Part shown: positions 1 to 11,598 of the stretch, in pieces
How positions within the stretch are numbered: position 1 is the stretch's first letter
How the letters are laid out: each line of letters opens with the position of its first letter
Assembly (NCBI GenBank): GCA_027924645.1
Contig: BSBN01001017.1
Span: 7,032,501 to 7,096,500, forward strand
Source of the DNA: Cunninghamia lanceolata
Lineage: Eukaryota; Streptophyta; Pinopsida; Cupressales; Cupressaceae
Length of the DNA stretch: 64,000 nt
Direction of reading: 5' to 3'
Position numbers and translations under genes: made by a program
Notes under the pieces: model-generated
Databases searched by the model: none
What the model saw: only the letters and a program-made list of their open reading frames with translations
What the model was told of the DNA's origin: nothing

Positions 1-139
1 AATTATTTGATGAAGATTGATGATAGAAGAAGATGATGAGAGAAGAAAGAGGAATATCGTCTATGCTTGAATCTGGGCACTTCCTTCGTACTCTAGACTG
101 CCTACATACCCGTGTCCACGGGATCAAGGCATGTAATGA

Positions 140-500
140 TAGAGATGGGATGTAGTTATGATTGGTATTTTATTGATGTTGACATGATGATTGATTTGAT
201 TTTCACTGATTGAATTTGATTGACTTGCTTTAAGATTGATATATGATGTTGATGTGATTTTGATTGTTTGAGAGATTGGCTTGATTTGCTGATTTTATTT
301 TGATGATTAAATTTGATGATTGGACTAATGATTAGATTAATGATTTGGTTGATGATTTGATTACTGATTTGATTTGATTGCTGATTCGATTAGAAGTTTG
401 GCTTGATTTGATTTGATCAGAGTTTGATGATTCATTTTGATTGATGATTGGATTAGAAGAATTGATTTGGCATGATTGATTGATTGTTTGAATTTTTGTT
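140..500. repeat. TGATT-rich low-complexity tract
   Basis: Degenerate repetition of TGATT, GATTTGATT and TGATGATT units without a fixed period. No open frame of interest lies here. It probably belongs to the untranslated part of element A or to older decayed repeats. Confidence 0.6.
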
Positions 501-735
501 GGATTTTATGATTTTTTTGTATTTTTGGGAATATTTATTTATTTTTGGTATATTTTTAGGACATTATATTTTTATGGATTCTTTAGGACATTTTATGATT
601 TTTTGGATTTTTTTAGGACTTTTTGTGATTTTTTTAGGACTTTTTATGATTTTTTAGATTTTTTTAGGATAATTTATGATTTTTTTGGATTTTTTCAGGG
701 CTTTTTGTGATTTTTTTGGATTTTTTGATATGTTT
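490..735. repeat. T-rich imperfect tandem repeat
   Basis: Reiterated units of the form TTTTTAGGAC followed by TTTTATGATT and TTTTGGATT, about 18 to 36 bp per unit. Translation gives a reiterated Phe/Asp peptide that is only a by-product of the repeat. Confidence 0.65.
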
Positions 736-1658
736 TAAGATGTTAATGGATTTACAATTTGTACAGCCTTTCGGGCTAGATACCAATGATGAGGGGAGAA
801 CCAAGTCTAGGTGCAAGGATGGATTAGGATGAATGGATAAAAGTATGGGCAGTAAGGGATGGAAAGGAAGACTCATGATAAATGATTGGATAAGAGGATA
901 GGCAACATCAGATGTATTCATAAGAGCTAGAATGTGATCTCAAAGACTATTGTCACATAGGAATAACATGCCTGATTCTAGATAATATGCTTAGGGTTTT
1001 ACATGACAAAGCTCAGGACGATAGGATCATGATAGAAAGATGGCTAATGACAAGAGGATAATAATAGGATGATAAGGTGGATTTGGAAGGGATGAGGTAT
1101 ACCAAGAGTTTTTCCAAAGCATGTTTCAAAATTTTGCCCCCAATCTTTATTAGGATAAAAAGAGGAAGGATGAATGGACTCAATAGGATAGGTATGTGCA
1201 GGTGTAAAGGATAAGGATAATAGGATGGTGGTATGATAAGATATGATAGGATGGATGAGACAAGGTGCCCCCAAGTGTAGGTGACATAGAAGATCAATTT
1301 ACGCATGATGCATGATTGCTAGGTTTTCATCATGGGACTTATCTAGGGCACCTATTTGCTAGGTTTTCACTGTTGGATGAAGGGATTTCTCTTTACTTTT
1401 TTCTTTTTTTTTGACTTTTTTTTTTAATAGGATAGTGGATGAAAGGGATATGGATGAAAGGGACTCAAGTGTCTATTTCTATGAAAGGTGATAGTCCCTC
1501 TAGATGAATGTCATCGCATGGACCATGTCATTATGCTCATTGATGTTGGTAGGGGTTCGCATGAAAGTGAGATGGATATGGATTAGGTAGATGGTGGATT
1601 ATGAAAGGTGCGATAGTGGAACATGATGTGGATTACGTAGGACTTATAGATGGATGGC
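736..1658. other. Gap region without a recognisable gene
   Basis: No supported gene. On the minus strand the reading frame of the neighbouring G-patch region continues with many stops (for example an open stretch at 1274-1044). The phrase GCTAGGTTTTCA occurs twice near 1318 and 1358. I regard the stretch as a decayed continuation of element A. Confidence 0.4.
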
Positions 1659-3495
1659 TTATGCAAAAGCATGGACCATAGGGAAGTGATAAGCTAGATA
1701 TGTAGGATAGTGGATGAAGGATGTGGAGATGGAGGTATGTGGAAGTGTTGTGGGATGGAAGGGAACAATGACCAATGGTTGCACACACCATGATAAACAT
1801 TGAAGCTTATGATGGGAAGATGGTGTAGGAAGTAATGGGGATGTTTGTTTAGGAGATGGATGATGTAAGCATTTGGGGACCCACATAGGCTTAGTGTTTT
1901 TATGATTTTTGCTTTTCATGTGGGATGGAGGATTTTGCTACTTTTGGATGGAATGGATGGAAGGAGATTGTTGGGATTTGCGAGAGGTGGATGCCTCATT
2001 TGACTTTATGGCTTGTTGCTTAGGAACCCATACCATTTTGTTTTTAAGATTTACTTGTGAAGGTATGGATTTGGATAAATTTTGCTTTTGTGCAGCTTTT
2101 GAGGTAATTGCTTGTTGCTTGGGGACCCACACCTTTTTCATTTTTCCTTTGAGGTCTGTGGGTGTATGCAGCTTTGGGGATGGATTTTTCTTTGATTCTT
2201 GGCTTTTATGTCCTAAGGCATTAGGATTTGTAGGATTTTTGACTTTATGAGTGTAGGCTTCCAAATTTTTACTTTTGAATCCCATGGGCATGGTGGAAGC
2301 TCCATGTTTAGACAATATGTGCATTTGCTCGTCATGATTGGGATTTTTAGAGTATTTATGGATGGATGGATAAGGTGTTGGGAGTAGGGGAGGTAGATTA
2401 GATGGAGGGATATTAGGAGTTGGAAGAAGAGGAGGCAAATTGGATGGTGGAAGGTGTATGGTCACATGCTTTTGATATTTGTAAGAGGATGGAGGCGGAA
2501 TGGCAACGTATGTTTTAGGAGTATGATGGGATGTGTGATGGAAAGTGGTGGACTTAGAAGGGATGGAGGAAGTACCAACATCATTAGATTATTGACCTTC
2601 AGGTGTATATCCAAGGCCAAATGAGCGCGGAGGGATCTTGACATGGATGGGCTCCAAAACACCCTGTTCAAGAAGGCCTAAGCCTTTACCTTGATAGTTC
2701 ATGTTTTGGAGGATGCGATCGACAATAGGTCTAGGTGTAGGTGGAACACTAGGCACAAGCTCCTTATTGGATGGAGAAGGAGAAATAGAGGATAATGGTT
2801 GGTGGTGTTCTAAGGAGGAACACTCATGGATAAAGGTGGATAGACTAATAGGACATGATGGTGGAGTTGTGATAGGCTCGATAGTAGGTGATGGAGGATC
2901 ATTAGGATCTTGCTTTTGCTTATTATGATCCAATGTATTTGTTTGATCTTCTATGCTTATGTGTTCTTGGGAGGAACATGTCTCATTATGAGAAGTGGAA
3001 GTTGTCTCATTAGGGTTAGATGGAGGATGGATAGGAGCAATTTGGATATCTTTCTCAAGGATATGCATAGGATTATGGATAAGATCAAGGTGCTTGTGGA
3101 TAGCTTCTTCATGGGTAATTTCATCGTGATCATGGAAGAGGTAAATGTTATGGATAGGGTGAATAGGAAGGATTTGATCTTGATTCGGATTAGGGACTAA
3201 TGTTTCCACATACTTAGGATCATGCTCATGATATACCTCTTGGGTTGCTTGGATGGAAGGAGATGATTCTTGGATAGGTTCTTGGTCAACAACATGAGAT
3301 GGCAATGAACTCATGGGAAGAAAATTTTCAATATGCTCAAAGGGTTGTGAACCACATGATGGGGTTGTAGAAGTGGACATAGCATTCAAAGGTTCTTTGG
3401 TAGGCTCATCGATGGGTGGTTGACATGGGGATTGTTTATTCCTTGCTAGTAGTCCTTGAATCACATCCTTTGTAGGAATATCATTAGGGAGAAAC
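1659..3495 (-). pseudogene. Element A G-patch region with WVPK repeats
   Basis: One minus-strand frame runs from 3495 to 1659 with only two stops, near 2587 and 1937. The first part is rich in Pro, His and acidic residues. At about 2700-2600 it has a G-patch-like motif (NYQGKGLGLLEQG, then a conserved FGLGY about 20 residues later). Several plant gypsy polyproteins carry a G-patch between protease and reverse transcriptase. Downstream lies a Lys/Pro-rich tail with the phrase VWVPKQQAI twice and a third MWVPK near 1870. The right end stops abruptly where a plus-strand integrase begins, so the region is truncated. The G-patch assignment is fairly sure. The function of the WVPK tail is unknown to me. 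Confidence 0.6.
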
Positions 3496-4841
3496 ATTGT
3501 GGGGCCATGGCAGGACATTTTGGTCTGGATAAGACTCTTGATCTTGTGAAGAGACATTACTATTGGTCCAAGTTGTAGTCAGATGTGAGGAGATTTGTGT
3601 AGGCATGTGTGATATGTCAAAAGGCAAAAGGGAGATCCACTAATGCAGGTTTGTATCAGCCACTACCCATTCCTTCTAGGCCATGGGAGAGCATAAGCAT
3701 GGACTTTGTGTTGGGTTTGCCTAGAACAAGGAAGGGATATGATAGTGTTTTTGTTGTAGTAGACATATTTAGTAAAATGACACACTTCTTGCCATGCAAA
3801 ACCACTTGTGATGCCTCATATGTTGCAGATCTGTATTTCAAAGAGATAGTGAGGATACATGGTTTGCCATTGAGTATAGTGTCAGATAGAGATGTGAAAT
3901 TTATTAGCCACTTTTGGAGGACTCTTTGGAAGAAGCTTGGAACCAACTTATCCTTCTCATCAGCCTACCATCCTCAAACAGATGGGTAGACTGAAGTGGT
4001 TAACCATTCATTGGGAAATCTACTAAGGTGTTTGACAAGGCAGCATGGAGAGAAGTGGGATAACACCCTACCACAAGCAGAATTCTCCTATAATGACACC
4101 ATCAATAGGAGTACAGGGAAGTCACCTTTTCAAGTGGTATATGGTATTCATCTAAGGGGTATTTTGGAGTTGAGAGATCTACCTATAGGAGAGTCTATTA
4201 GTGTAGATGGAGAAGCCTTTGCATCAGCCATCAAAGAGGTGCATGATCAAGTCAAGACCCAACTCCAACAGACTACATTGAAGTACAAAGCATATGCTGA
4301 CAAGAAGAAGAGGGATGTACAATTTGATGTTGGAGATTTGGTGTGGGTTCATCTAAAGAAGGAGAGGCTCCCAAAGGGTAAATATACCAAGCTAATGCAG
4401 AGGAAGATTGGACCATGTCAGATTTTGAAGAAGTGTGGGTAGAATGCTTATGAGATCCAACTTCCTCCTGACCTTGGATTGTCACCCATCTTCAATGTAT
4501 GTGATTTAACTCCATACAAGCACAATGCTGATGTAGGACAAGAACCATTGCAGGGTACAACAAATGATAATATTCCTAAGCATGATCCACCAAAATTGAA
4601 GAAGATCTTAGACTCAACAGTGGCAAAGAAGACAAGGAACAAAGAGTACATGGAGTACTTGGTGGCTTGGCAAGGGAAACCTGATTTAGAGGTAGTTTGG
4701 ATGGCTGAAGATCAGATCACAAACCATGGTGTGGACCTTCAAACTCTCATCTCAAGTGGGCTTGAGATTTCTTCTCCCAGGGAGTATGGTGCAGGAGCAC
4801 CCCTTCAACAAGCCAATTATACATCTGAGGGAGAAGACTAA
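3495..4841 (+). pseudogene. Chromovirus integrase with chromodomain, 5'-truncated
   Basis: A single frame encodes the zinc-binding amino end (GHFGLDKT, then CVICQK at about 3605), the catalytic core and a carboxy region. In the core the first Asp is in SMDFVLGLP, the second in IVSDRD, and the third motif follows YHPQTDG. The carboxy part has a GPY/F-like module (KIGPCQIL), then at about 4600-4740 a chromodomain-like segment (EYLVAWQGKP, VVWMAEDQI). The element therefore belongs to the Ty3/gypsy chromoviruses. RT and RNase H are missing because the sequence begins inside the zinc domain. In-frame stops lie at 3576, 3600, 3987 and 4441. At least three replace a Gln expected in the family. Confidence 0.88.
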
Positions 4842-5157
4842 GGTTTTGATATGTTGTTATGTTTTTCTATGTTTGTTCATATTGTCATGTAGTTCTTGTT
4901 GTTGTGATTTCATGTTTGTAATAAGGACCCCACCATGTGAGCTAGTATCACAAATTTGGCATCCTTATAAGCCAATTTGGACATCTTGGACAATTGGGGT
5001 ATGTGGATAATCAAATCAAGTGTGTTGTGTTGTTTTTAGGTGTTTTGTTGATGTTCTAGGGTGTTTAAATAATGTCTTATAATAAACATGTGTCTTTTGA
5101 TTAGTTAGTGTTTTGGGCGTACACCATTGGTTAAGCCAAAATCTAAAACATGGAAGT

Positions 5158-5591
5158 TGTAATGACTCCAACCTCTAGTATTCCGGTTGGAACTGGATGG
5201 GAAGAGACCATAAGATTGGGATTCAAAAGAGGACATGATTGATGAAGTTTATAAAATATAGAAGATTGAGGAAAAATAATACATTCTGTGGAGACAACAA
5301 AGTTTAATTCAGTTTGTGTTTACAGGTTCTGTGTTTTGTGTAGATTCTCTATATTTAACTGTTCTAGTTTTCTATTGTCAAAGATGCAAGAATGAGACCA
5401 TTCCACTGGTGGATCTTTCTGAAATCAGTGGAATGGACCCTGTACATAGTTTTATGTTTTATTTTCTTCTTGTTCGTGGTCATGGCAGAATGAAACAGAG
5501 GATCTGATATGTGGAAGAGTTGTCGTAGTAGAGAGCCTAGCATCTCTATGTGCTAGGGTTCAATAGAATAGAGACTGCGAGATTGGTTGCA
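5158..5591 (+). repeat. Candidate LTR of the chromovirus fragment
   Basis: Begins TGTAATGACTCC and ends TTGCA, giving TG..CA ends. It has a TATA-like box about 90 bases in and lies about 320 bases after the chromodomain. No second copy is in the window, so the limits are inferred. Confidence 0.4.
5248..5258 (+). promoter_or_regulatory. TATA-like box in the chromovirus LTR
   Basis: TTTATAAAATA inside the candidate LTR, where a polymerase II promoter is expected. No other promoter element was recognised. Confidence 0.35.
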
Positions 5592-5596
5592 GAAAA

Positions 5597-5608
5597 TGGT
5601 ATCGGCGT
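5597..5608 (+). promoter_or_regulatory. Primer-binding-site-like sequence after the LTR
   Basis: TGGTATCGGCGT resembles the initiator-Met tRNA complement TGGTATCAGAGC in 8 to 9 of 12 positions. It lies five bases after the proposed LTR end. A primer site here would be unexpected for a 3' LTR. Confidence 0.3.
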
Positions 5609-6206
5609 AAGAATCAAGTTGTCCCACTGAATATATAATTTATGTATATATCGCAAATGTTTAAGAAGATACATTCCCTGTGTATATCACAATTGTATCT
5701 GAGTACATTTCGTGTGTATCCTGCAATCGCATATCGCGGTTGTATGTTGTGAAGATACATTGAAAACATACATTTCATATGATGCAAAGGATGACTGGCC
5801 GGAGTGGTAATTAGAATGCATGTTGTAAGGGTACTTTTCTGCAGATACAAGAGGTGACTGGTAGTAGTAGGTAAGGAGAACCAGAAAAGCAAGTCAAGTC
5901 TTGCATATGAAAATTGATTGTATCAGCATAACGGGGAGACATACAAAGGGTTCGCTAAAGAGTTAAACATTACCAAAGGTAGGTGGTCCCCACCTCATGC
6001 ATATCGGCATTACACATTGAGTTTGTATACAATGGGTGAGTGAAGGTCGAGGGCCCCACCAATTGCATATTGACCATGTATATGTTCGGTCTTATTTGGA
6101 CTTTAATAAGATTTTTTTTAAAAATTGATTAAGCCTTGATCTTTTTGAGCTGTGGGTTTTGATGGGCATTTCACCCTGTTAGGAATGTTTCTACTATGCC
6201 TCTGCA
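5609..6206. other. Gene-free stretch rich in TGTAT motifs
   Basis: No coding region. Between 5630 and 5780 there are many TGTAT/ATACA pentamers and TATCGCA phrases, similar in style to the LTR of element B. The junction back to element A lies somewhere near 6120-6200. Confidence 0.4.
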
Positions 6207-7193
6207 TCAAGGTGGAGGTTTGATGGGAGCTAAAGGCTCATGATTGGGATTAGGTAGAAGGCTAATTGGAATAGGGCTTGTGAGATGGAGAATGGGATTA
6301 TATCGTCTAGGACTTGGGCTAGATGGAAGGATGAGGGGATTAGATGGACTAGTTTTATCTAACCCAATCTTGCCACAATCTTCTAGGTTCTTGATCAATA
6401 TTTTAAATTGTGTACAAGTGGATATGAGATGGCCCTTACACCTATGGTATGTACAATATTCATCATATTTATATCAATGGGGTTTAAAATATATTTCTTC
6501 AAAGGATGTTATCAGTGGTAGCTCAATCAAATTTTCTTGGACCAATTGTTGTAATGTCATCTCTAAGGGATCCTTTAGTGGAGGGCTTGATGGATTAGAA
6601 GGTTGACATGAAGGTGTTGGAAGAGGACTAGTAGGCTCATGTATTGGCATGTGATCAAATGGTGATGGAGAACATTCATAGGATGCAATGACTAGATTGG
6701 TTTCTCCCCTGTCAAAGATATCACAAATATCAAAGGATATTAGGTCTTGTTGCAAAGGTGGACTTAGGTCTATCAATGGTGCTTGATATTCTTGTTGTGG
6801 AGACCATTGATAGGCTTGGTAGTTGGTATTAGAGGAAGTAGGGTATGATGTGGCATTGTTATGTGAATATGTGAGATAAGGTGATGTGGAAGTGATTTGA
6901 AATGCAAATGGATTAGATTGGTGTGAAATGGAAGGGGATGCCACATAGGAATGAAGTGGAATTGGTTGGCGTTGAATAGATAAGGGATGATGATGTGGGT
7001 TTGTGATTGGCAAATGACTACAAGGTGTTGGATTTGTGCTATGAGGTGCAACATTTGCAGATTGGCTTTCTTGAAGTTTTGGGATTATGCGATGGACCCT
7101 CTGAATGGTCTGTTGGTCTAGAGGTGATTGGCTTATTTGAACTTGGTGAAGTATGTGAATGATCTCTTGTGCTAGGTCTTCTAATGTCTACAT
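6207..7193 (-). pseudogene. Element A gag-like protein with CCHC-type knuckle
   Basis: The minus-strand frame begins at an ATG at 7193 and is in frame throughout, with a stop at codon 2 and another near 6470. The first 50 residues look helical and Gln-rich. They are followed by a long Pro/His/Ser/Gln-rich stretch with no classic Retrotrans_gag fold that I can see. At about 6440-6400 lies a knuckle of the form C-x2-H-x4-H-x4-C (CTYHRCKGHLISTC), a variant common in plant gypsy gag proteins. A His/Pro tail follows. The frame is lost near the chromovirus junction. Its place upstream of the G-patch region on the same strand supports a gag role. Confidence 0.55.
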
Positions 7194-8781
7194 GGTGTAG
7201 AAGGATGCTAATCAGATTAGAAAGATTATGATATGGAATGATGAGGTTAGATGACCTGGATTGATTGGGATGTGGTTAATTGGATGACAAGGATGATAGG
7301 ATGATGTGATTGGATGAAGTGTAATTATTGGTAAATATGTTATGACAAGTGGATTGAGGATGATGTAGCAATATCAAACATAAAATCTCACATGAACATG
7401 CATGCACACCAAACACAATGATCAATGTGTACACCCTAGGCTAGGCAAAGATAATATCTCTTGGTTTTACCTAGTTGTGCCTACTTATGGTGTATAGCTC
7501 TAGGAACTTGGGGCATTGGCTCCCCCTTACAGTGCACTCACTTCTCAGGCACACCAAGTTCTAGGTCCTCAAGACGTGCAGATCTTGAGGTACCTTGCTA
7601 TCTCTGCCATAAGCCGCAAAAATATGGGATGGCTATCAGAGTTTCCTCTTGTACCAATAGATAGGGATTTTTGACTGCTACATAGAGGTTTCTAGTTAGG
7701 GTTTCTATTTGGGTGGCTATACATGTGGCAATTTGCTCTATTAATGGAGGCTTCCCAACCTACAGAGGTTAGGCTCTGTAGGGTTTTGGGGGAAACATTC
7801 ATTGGTATAGTGGAACAACACTCGTCATTTGTGACTTTCATCACAAATGCGTTATTTATATAGCGGCATGGAATGGTCTAGCTTTGACTTGTTTTCGCTT
7901 GGGTCATACCCCCTCACAATGGGAAGGCAGGCCCTCTAGAGTTGGCAATGATTTCTCGTACACCCCAGATCCGTTGGTTAGGCAGTGCAAGAAGATACTT
8001 TCATTTCCAAATCGGGTTACAATCAATCTTAGCAAGGAAGCAAAGAAAAGAAAGTAGGCACAAAGAAAACAAAGTTCATTTTAAGCACCAATTCAAAGTG
8101 TGCCTACTCTAGTGATAAATGATAGATTCTTTGACTGTTCAGACCTACAGAAAATGTATTAGTAGTTTGTTTTCTCCGTTCTACACGTGTTTTTGATAGG
8201 CTGCACATATTGATTGTTAGATGCCAAAAGGATTAGGCTAAAATCTATGATCTGATAAAAACCTACAAATGGTGATCTGAAACAGCCAAATTGATAGCAA
8301 AAATAGAAAGTTCAGATGATTCTATGCAATTTAAAAAACAATTGTTAAATTTGGATGTGTTTTGCTCCAGTTATGTGCATTTTAAGTTTGAAAGAAGGCT
8401 GAACTTTACCTACCAAAATACCTGATAAAATGATGAGATCACCTGCTGAGCTATACGGCTGCACAGTTCATTCTGTTACCTTTCCAACATATGTTTGTTT
8501 GTACGATTTGGATGTCATATGTAGAAGTTATAGAAAAAAGAAAAATCTCCCCCCTTTTGCTTGTAGATGAAAGATAGGTTTGACTTGTTTGGTTGTTTGA
8601 CTTTTTTTTGGCTTCGATGTTGTAAAAACCTTTTATTTGGTGGCATGTGCTATGTGGAAGAAGATAAGTTTATGTTGACAATGAAAACTCTAAACTTTGA
8701 ATGTCAAACACTCAATCCTAAAATTTTAACCATAAATGCAGTATAAAGTGCTAAGTTGAAACAGTTAAAATTAAGGTTTTG
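7194..8781 (-). other. Element A leader, inner part
   Basis: No gene is supported. The sequence contains a GC-richer patch at 7440-7990 with short ORFs in several frames, none matching a family. It ends exactly at the target duplication of element B and continues at 22225. Confidence 0.4.
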
Positions 8782-8786
8782 AGGTC
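8782..8786. repeat. Target-site duplication of element B, left
   Basis: AGGTC here and at 22220-22224, flanking the two LTRs of element B. A 5-bp duplication is usual for gypsy integrases. Confidence 0.9.
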
Positions 8787-10110
8787 TATTGATAATTGTT
8801 TTTACACATTCATAACAAAAGTTAAAATTCACAAAATGAATCTAACTGTCTTGAAAGATATGAAGAAATCAATTAAGATTACTTAATCCCAAGTTTCTGT
8901 ATGGTCAGGTCTTGACCTTGTGGACAATTCAGTAGGTTAATGTGAAGCTGTAATATGCAAGGGGCCTTACTTGATTTAAAGTGTTTTCTGACTCACTGGA
9001 CTCAAATTATGCAAAAAATATCACAAATATCAACATTTTTCTTCATTCCTTTGCATAAATTTGTTACTGTATCAGAAAGCTTTATATGATTTATATTAGC
9101 ACAAGCCTTTCTTTTCAAATATTATGAAAACTATCAAATATCAACTCAGTTGTTCATGTTTCCTTCAAATATCAGACAATCTCCTTTAAATCTCTGGGTT
9201 TAAGCTAAGTATTTCAAATGTTTGGGAAAAGTTAGAGAAATCTAAATTAAACTTCATTCTACTATAGGATCTAGATGCTCTATTATTCACATTGTAAGTA
9301 GTACAACAAACTTGATTGAATCCATAGACTAAACCTTTAAATGTAAGCCCTGAGTATTTTCACGAACATACATTCAAGATTGCAAGCTTTAAGAGATATT
9401 ATTTCAAATACAAAGAAGAGCCAGAAGACACTCTGAATATAGACGCAGAATTCTAGATTCATTTATATTCAAAATAAATAGTCATATATGATTTACAATG
9501 TATGAATGACTCTTAGCTTCATTAATCAACTTCACAAAAAACTTACAACACTTTATAGATACAGTAAGGAAGCTAGATGTTCCACGCATTCCTTATTGTA
9601 GACACAGGCAACCTCCTTCTATTCTAAACTAAATGTTCTTCTATTCAAAATGCCAAGACAAATTACAACTTCTAGCTCTATCCTACGAATCCCTGTGTCC
9701 ACCCCTGTGTAAGTATTACAAAGTACAGGGGCTCAATATATAGATTTGATTATCCTGAATATGGCCCCAAAACCCTAGTCAATCAATGGTCCACACTTCA
9801 AGTGCAACATCAATCAGTGGAAAACAAATCCCGTCAAAAAAATCTCTAAGCAGCATGCCCATATTGAGTGTAAGGATGCCCTTTGGAAACCCTAACAACC
9901 TCAAAATATCTTCTGTTGCTTTGCCCTTTTAATAATGTTTCCTTCCATAAGCATATTTCTTCTCATGGAAATCCTTTACTCCTCTTTCTTCTTTTGTGCT
10001 CCACCGCCACTTTGTGATGTCATCGCCATTAAAGCTCTGCCTTTACATCTACCTGCAAACCTGCCAATAGACATAAAAATGGATTATAAAAAATTCACGT
10101 CGCTTTCACC

Positions 10111-10119
10111 AATTTATAC
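10111..10119 (-). promoter_or_regulatory. TATA-like box in the element B 3' LTR
   Basis: On the minus strand this reads GTATAAATT in a GAAGAGG context, and it is conserved at 20736-20744 in the 5' LTR. A second candidate, TTTATAAAAG, lies near 10756. Which one is used cannot be told. Confidence 0.35.
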
Positions 10120-11179
10120 CTCTTCAGAATGTTAGATTGGCATTAATTACAATAATTAATGCACCACAAGTTCAACCTTCTACTATAATGTTTGCGTTTT
10201 CAAACTTTTCTTACCGTTAGTTTATTTCTGTATACATCCCTTTTCTCTTGTATGTTTTGTTTGCATGTCTTCTTTGTATCTTTAAACATACAAGCGCCTA
10301 ATGCAAGAAATCAAACTAAAGTTCCCTCCTTTTTCTACTTTTTCGTACATTCTTTCATTTTGTATATCGCTCTTGTATATTTTCTTGTATAAGCACATAT
10401 ACAAACGACCCTATGCAAACCCTCTCATACCTTTTTTCTCCCGCGATGCCTTTATTTCTTTGTATCTCAAATATGTACATCATAAACATAAAAGCATTCA
10501 AATATACAAAGAGTTTTCAATATTTAACTTCTTTTTGCATCTGATTTGTATCTTTTATTTGCATCCGCTGCTTTGCATATCAGCTTGTATCTCGAAGATA
10601 TACATTGTAATTATGCAAGTCTGATATGCAAACGGTGGGGTCCACTTTACCTGTCACTTGTATTTCCATGATGCATATAACACTTGTATCAAACCCTTAG
10701 ATACAAGTCCAGATACATACAAACTCTCTTGTATGTCCTTTCAGACTTCAACTTTTATAAACCACCATTTACTTACCTTTCAGCTCCGTGGCATGCATAT
10801 AGTGCAATACATCTTTCGAAAGACTTTAAGGTATGATGCTTCCTTTATATCAAATTTTAACCCTTTTTGAGTTCCGCACTATATACATATTAAAATGTAT
10901 GTCTCTGAAACATACATACAAAGCGCGAAACATACAACCATAAAAATTCATTTCATAAACCCTTCAGTTCTGCGGCATGCATATATCATTATATATCTTC
11001 TTTGTATGTTTTCCTTTTTCAAACATACAAACTTAAAAACATACATCCAACGGACTCAACCGATTATGTATTTAAACTTTGAACCTTTTCAGGCCCGACT
11101 TGTATGTAAGAATAAAATGTTATCACAATGCATACAAGTAAAATGACTTAAAAAAAACCTGACAACTCCTTTTGCGACT

Positions 11180-11310
11180 TATACAACAACCTGATATACA
11201 AAGAACTTTGTATACGAGTGACCCGATATACAAATGACCTTGTATATGAGTGACCCGATATACAAAGAACTTTGTATATACAAACAGCCTTGTATATGCA
11301 ACATACAAAC
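11180..11310. repeat. Palindromic tandem repeat, unit about 33 bp
   Basis: Three imperfect units built on GATATACAAAG then ACTTTGTATA, so each unit is itself an inverted repeat. The same array lies at 21805-21920 in the other LTR. Confidence 0.75.
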
Positions 11311-11598
11311 CTTCTTATTGTACATTTTACCAAAAACATACATATCTTGCAAAATACTGGAAATTTTAACATGGTTCAAAAAGCAAACCCCCACTCATTT
11401 TTGATAGGGAATTCACCCATATTCTGCTCTAGTACTTAATGTTATTTTTCCTTTGTTTTCAACAAGGTTTTTAACTTTCACTCTCTTTTTTCCTTTTACC
11501 ACCAAACAGACCCACACACAAAAGCAAAAGCCACAGCCACAAGAGGGGTCCTCATTTTGCTAAGGAGTAAAATGGGGCATGTCGTGAGCATCACAACA

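Larger units (their letters stand above)
8787..11598 (-). repeat. Element B 3' LTR
   Basis: Matches 19413-22219 over its whole length with scattered substitutions and small indels. The first base pair is TA where the other copy has TG. It is dominated by TGTAT/ATACA motifs between 10200 and 11310. Confidence 0.93.

Noticed and set aside
525..710. Phe/Asp-rich repeated peptide
   Set aside because: A direct product of the T-rich tandem repeat and not a plausible gene.
5614..5892. 92-codon minus-strand ORF in a TGTAT-rich region
   Set aside because: Low-complexity composition and no family match. It is likely a chance frame.
7440..7990. GC-richer patch considered as a host exon
   Set aside because: No frame longer than about 67 codons, no splice-site pattern that I trust and no recognised protein. 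It sits within the leader of element A.
11123..11394. Overlapping small minus-strand ORFs with reiterated YTRLFVYTK-like peptides (also 21718-22037)
   Set aside because: They arise from the palindromic 33-bp repeats in several frames at once, so coding is unlikely.
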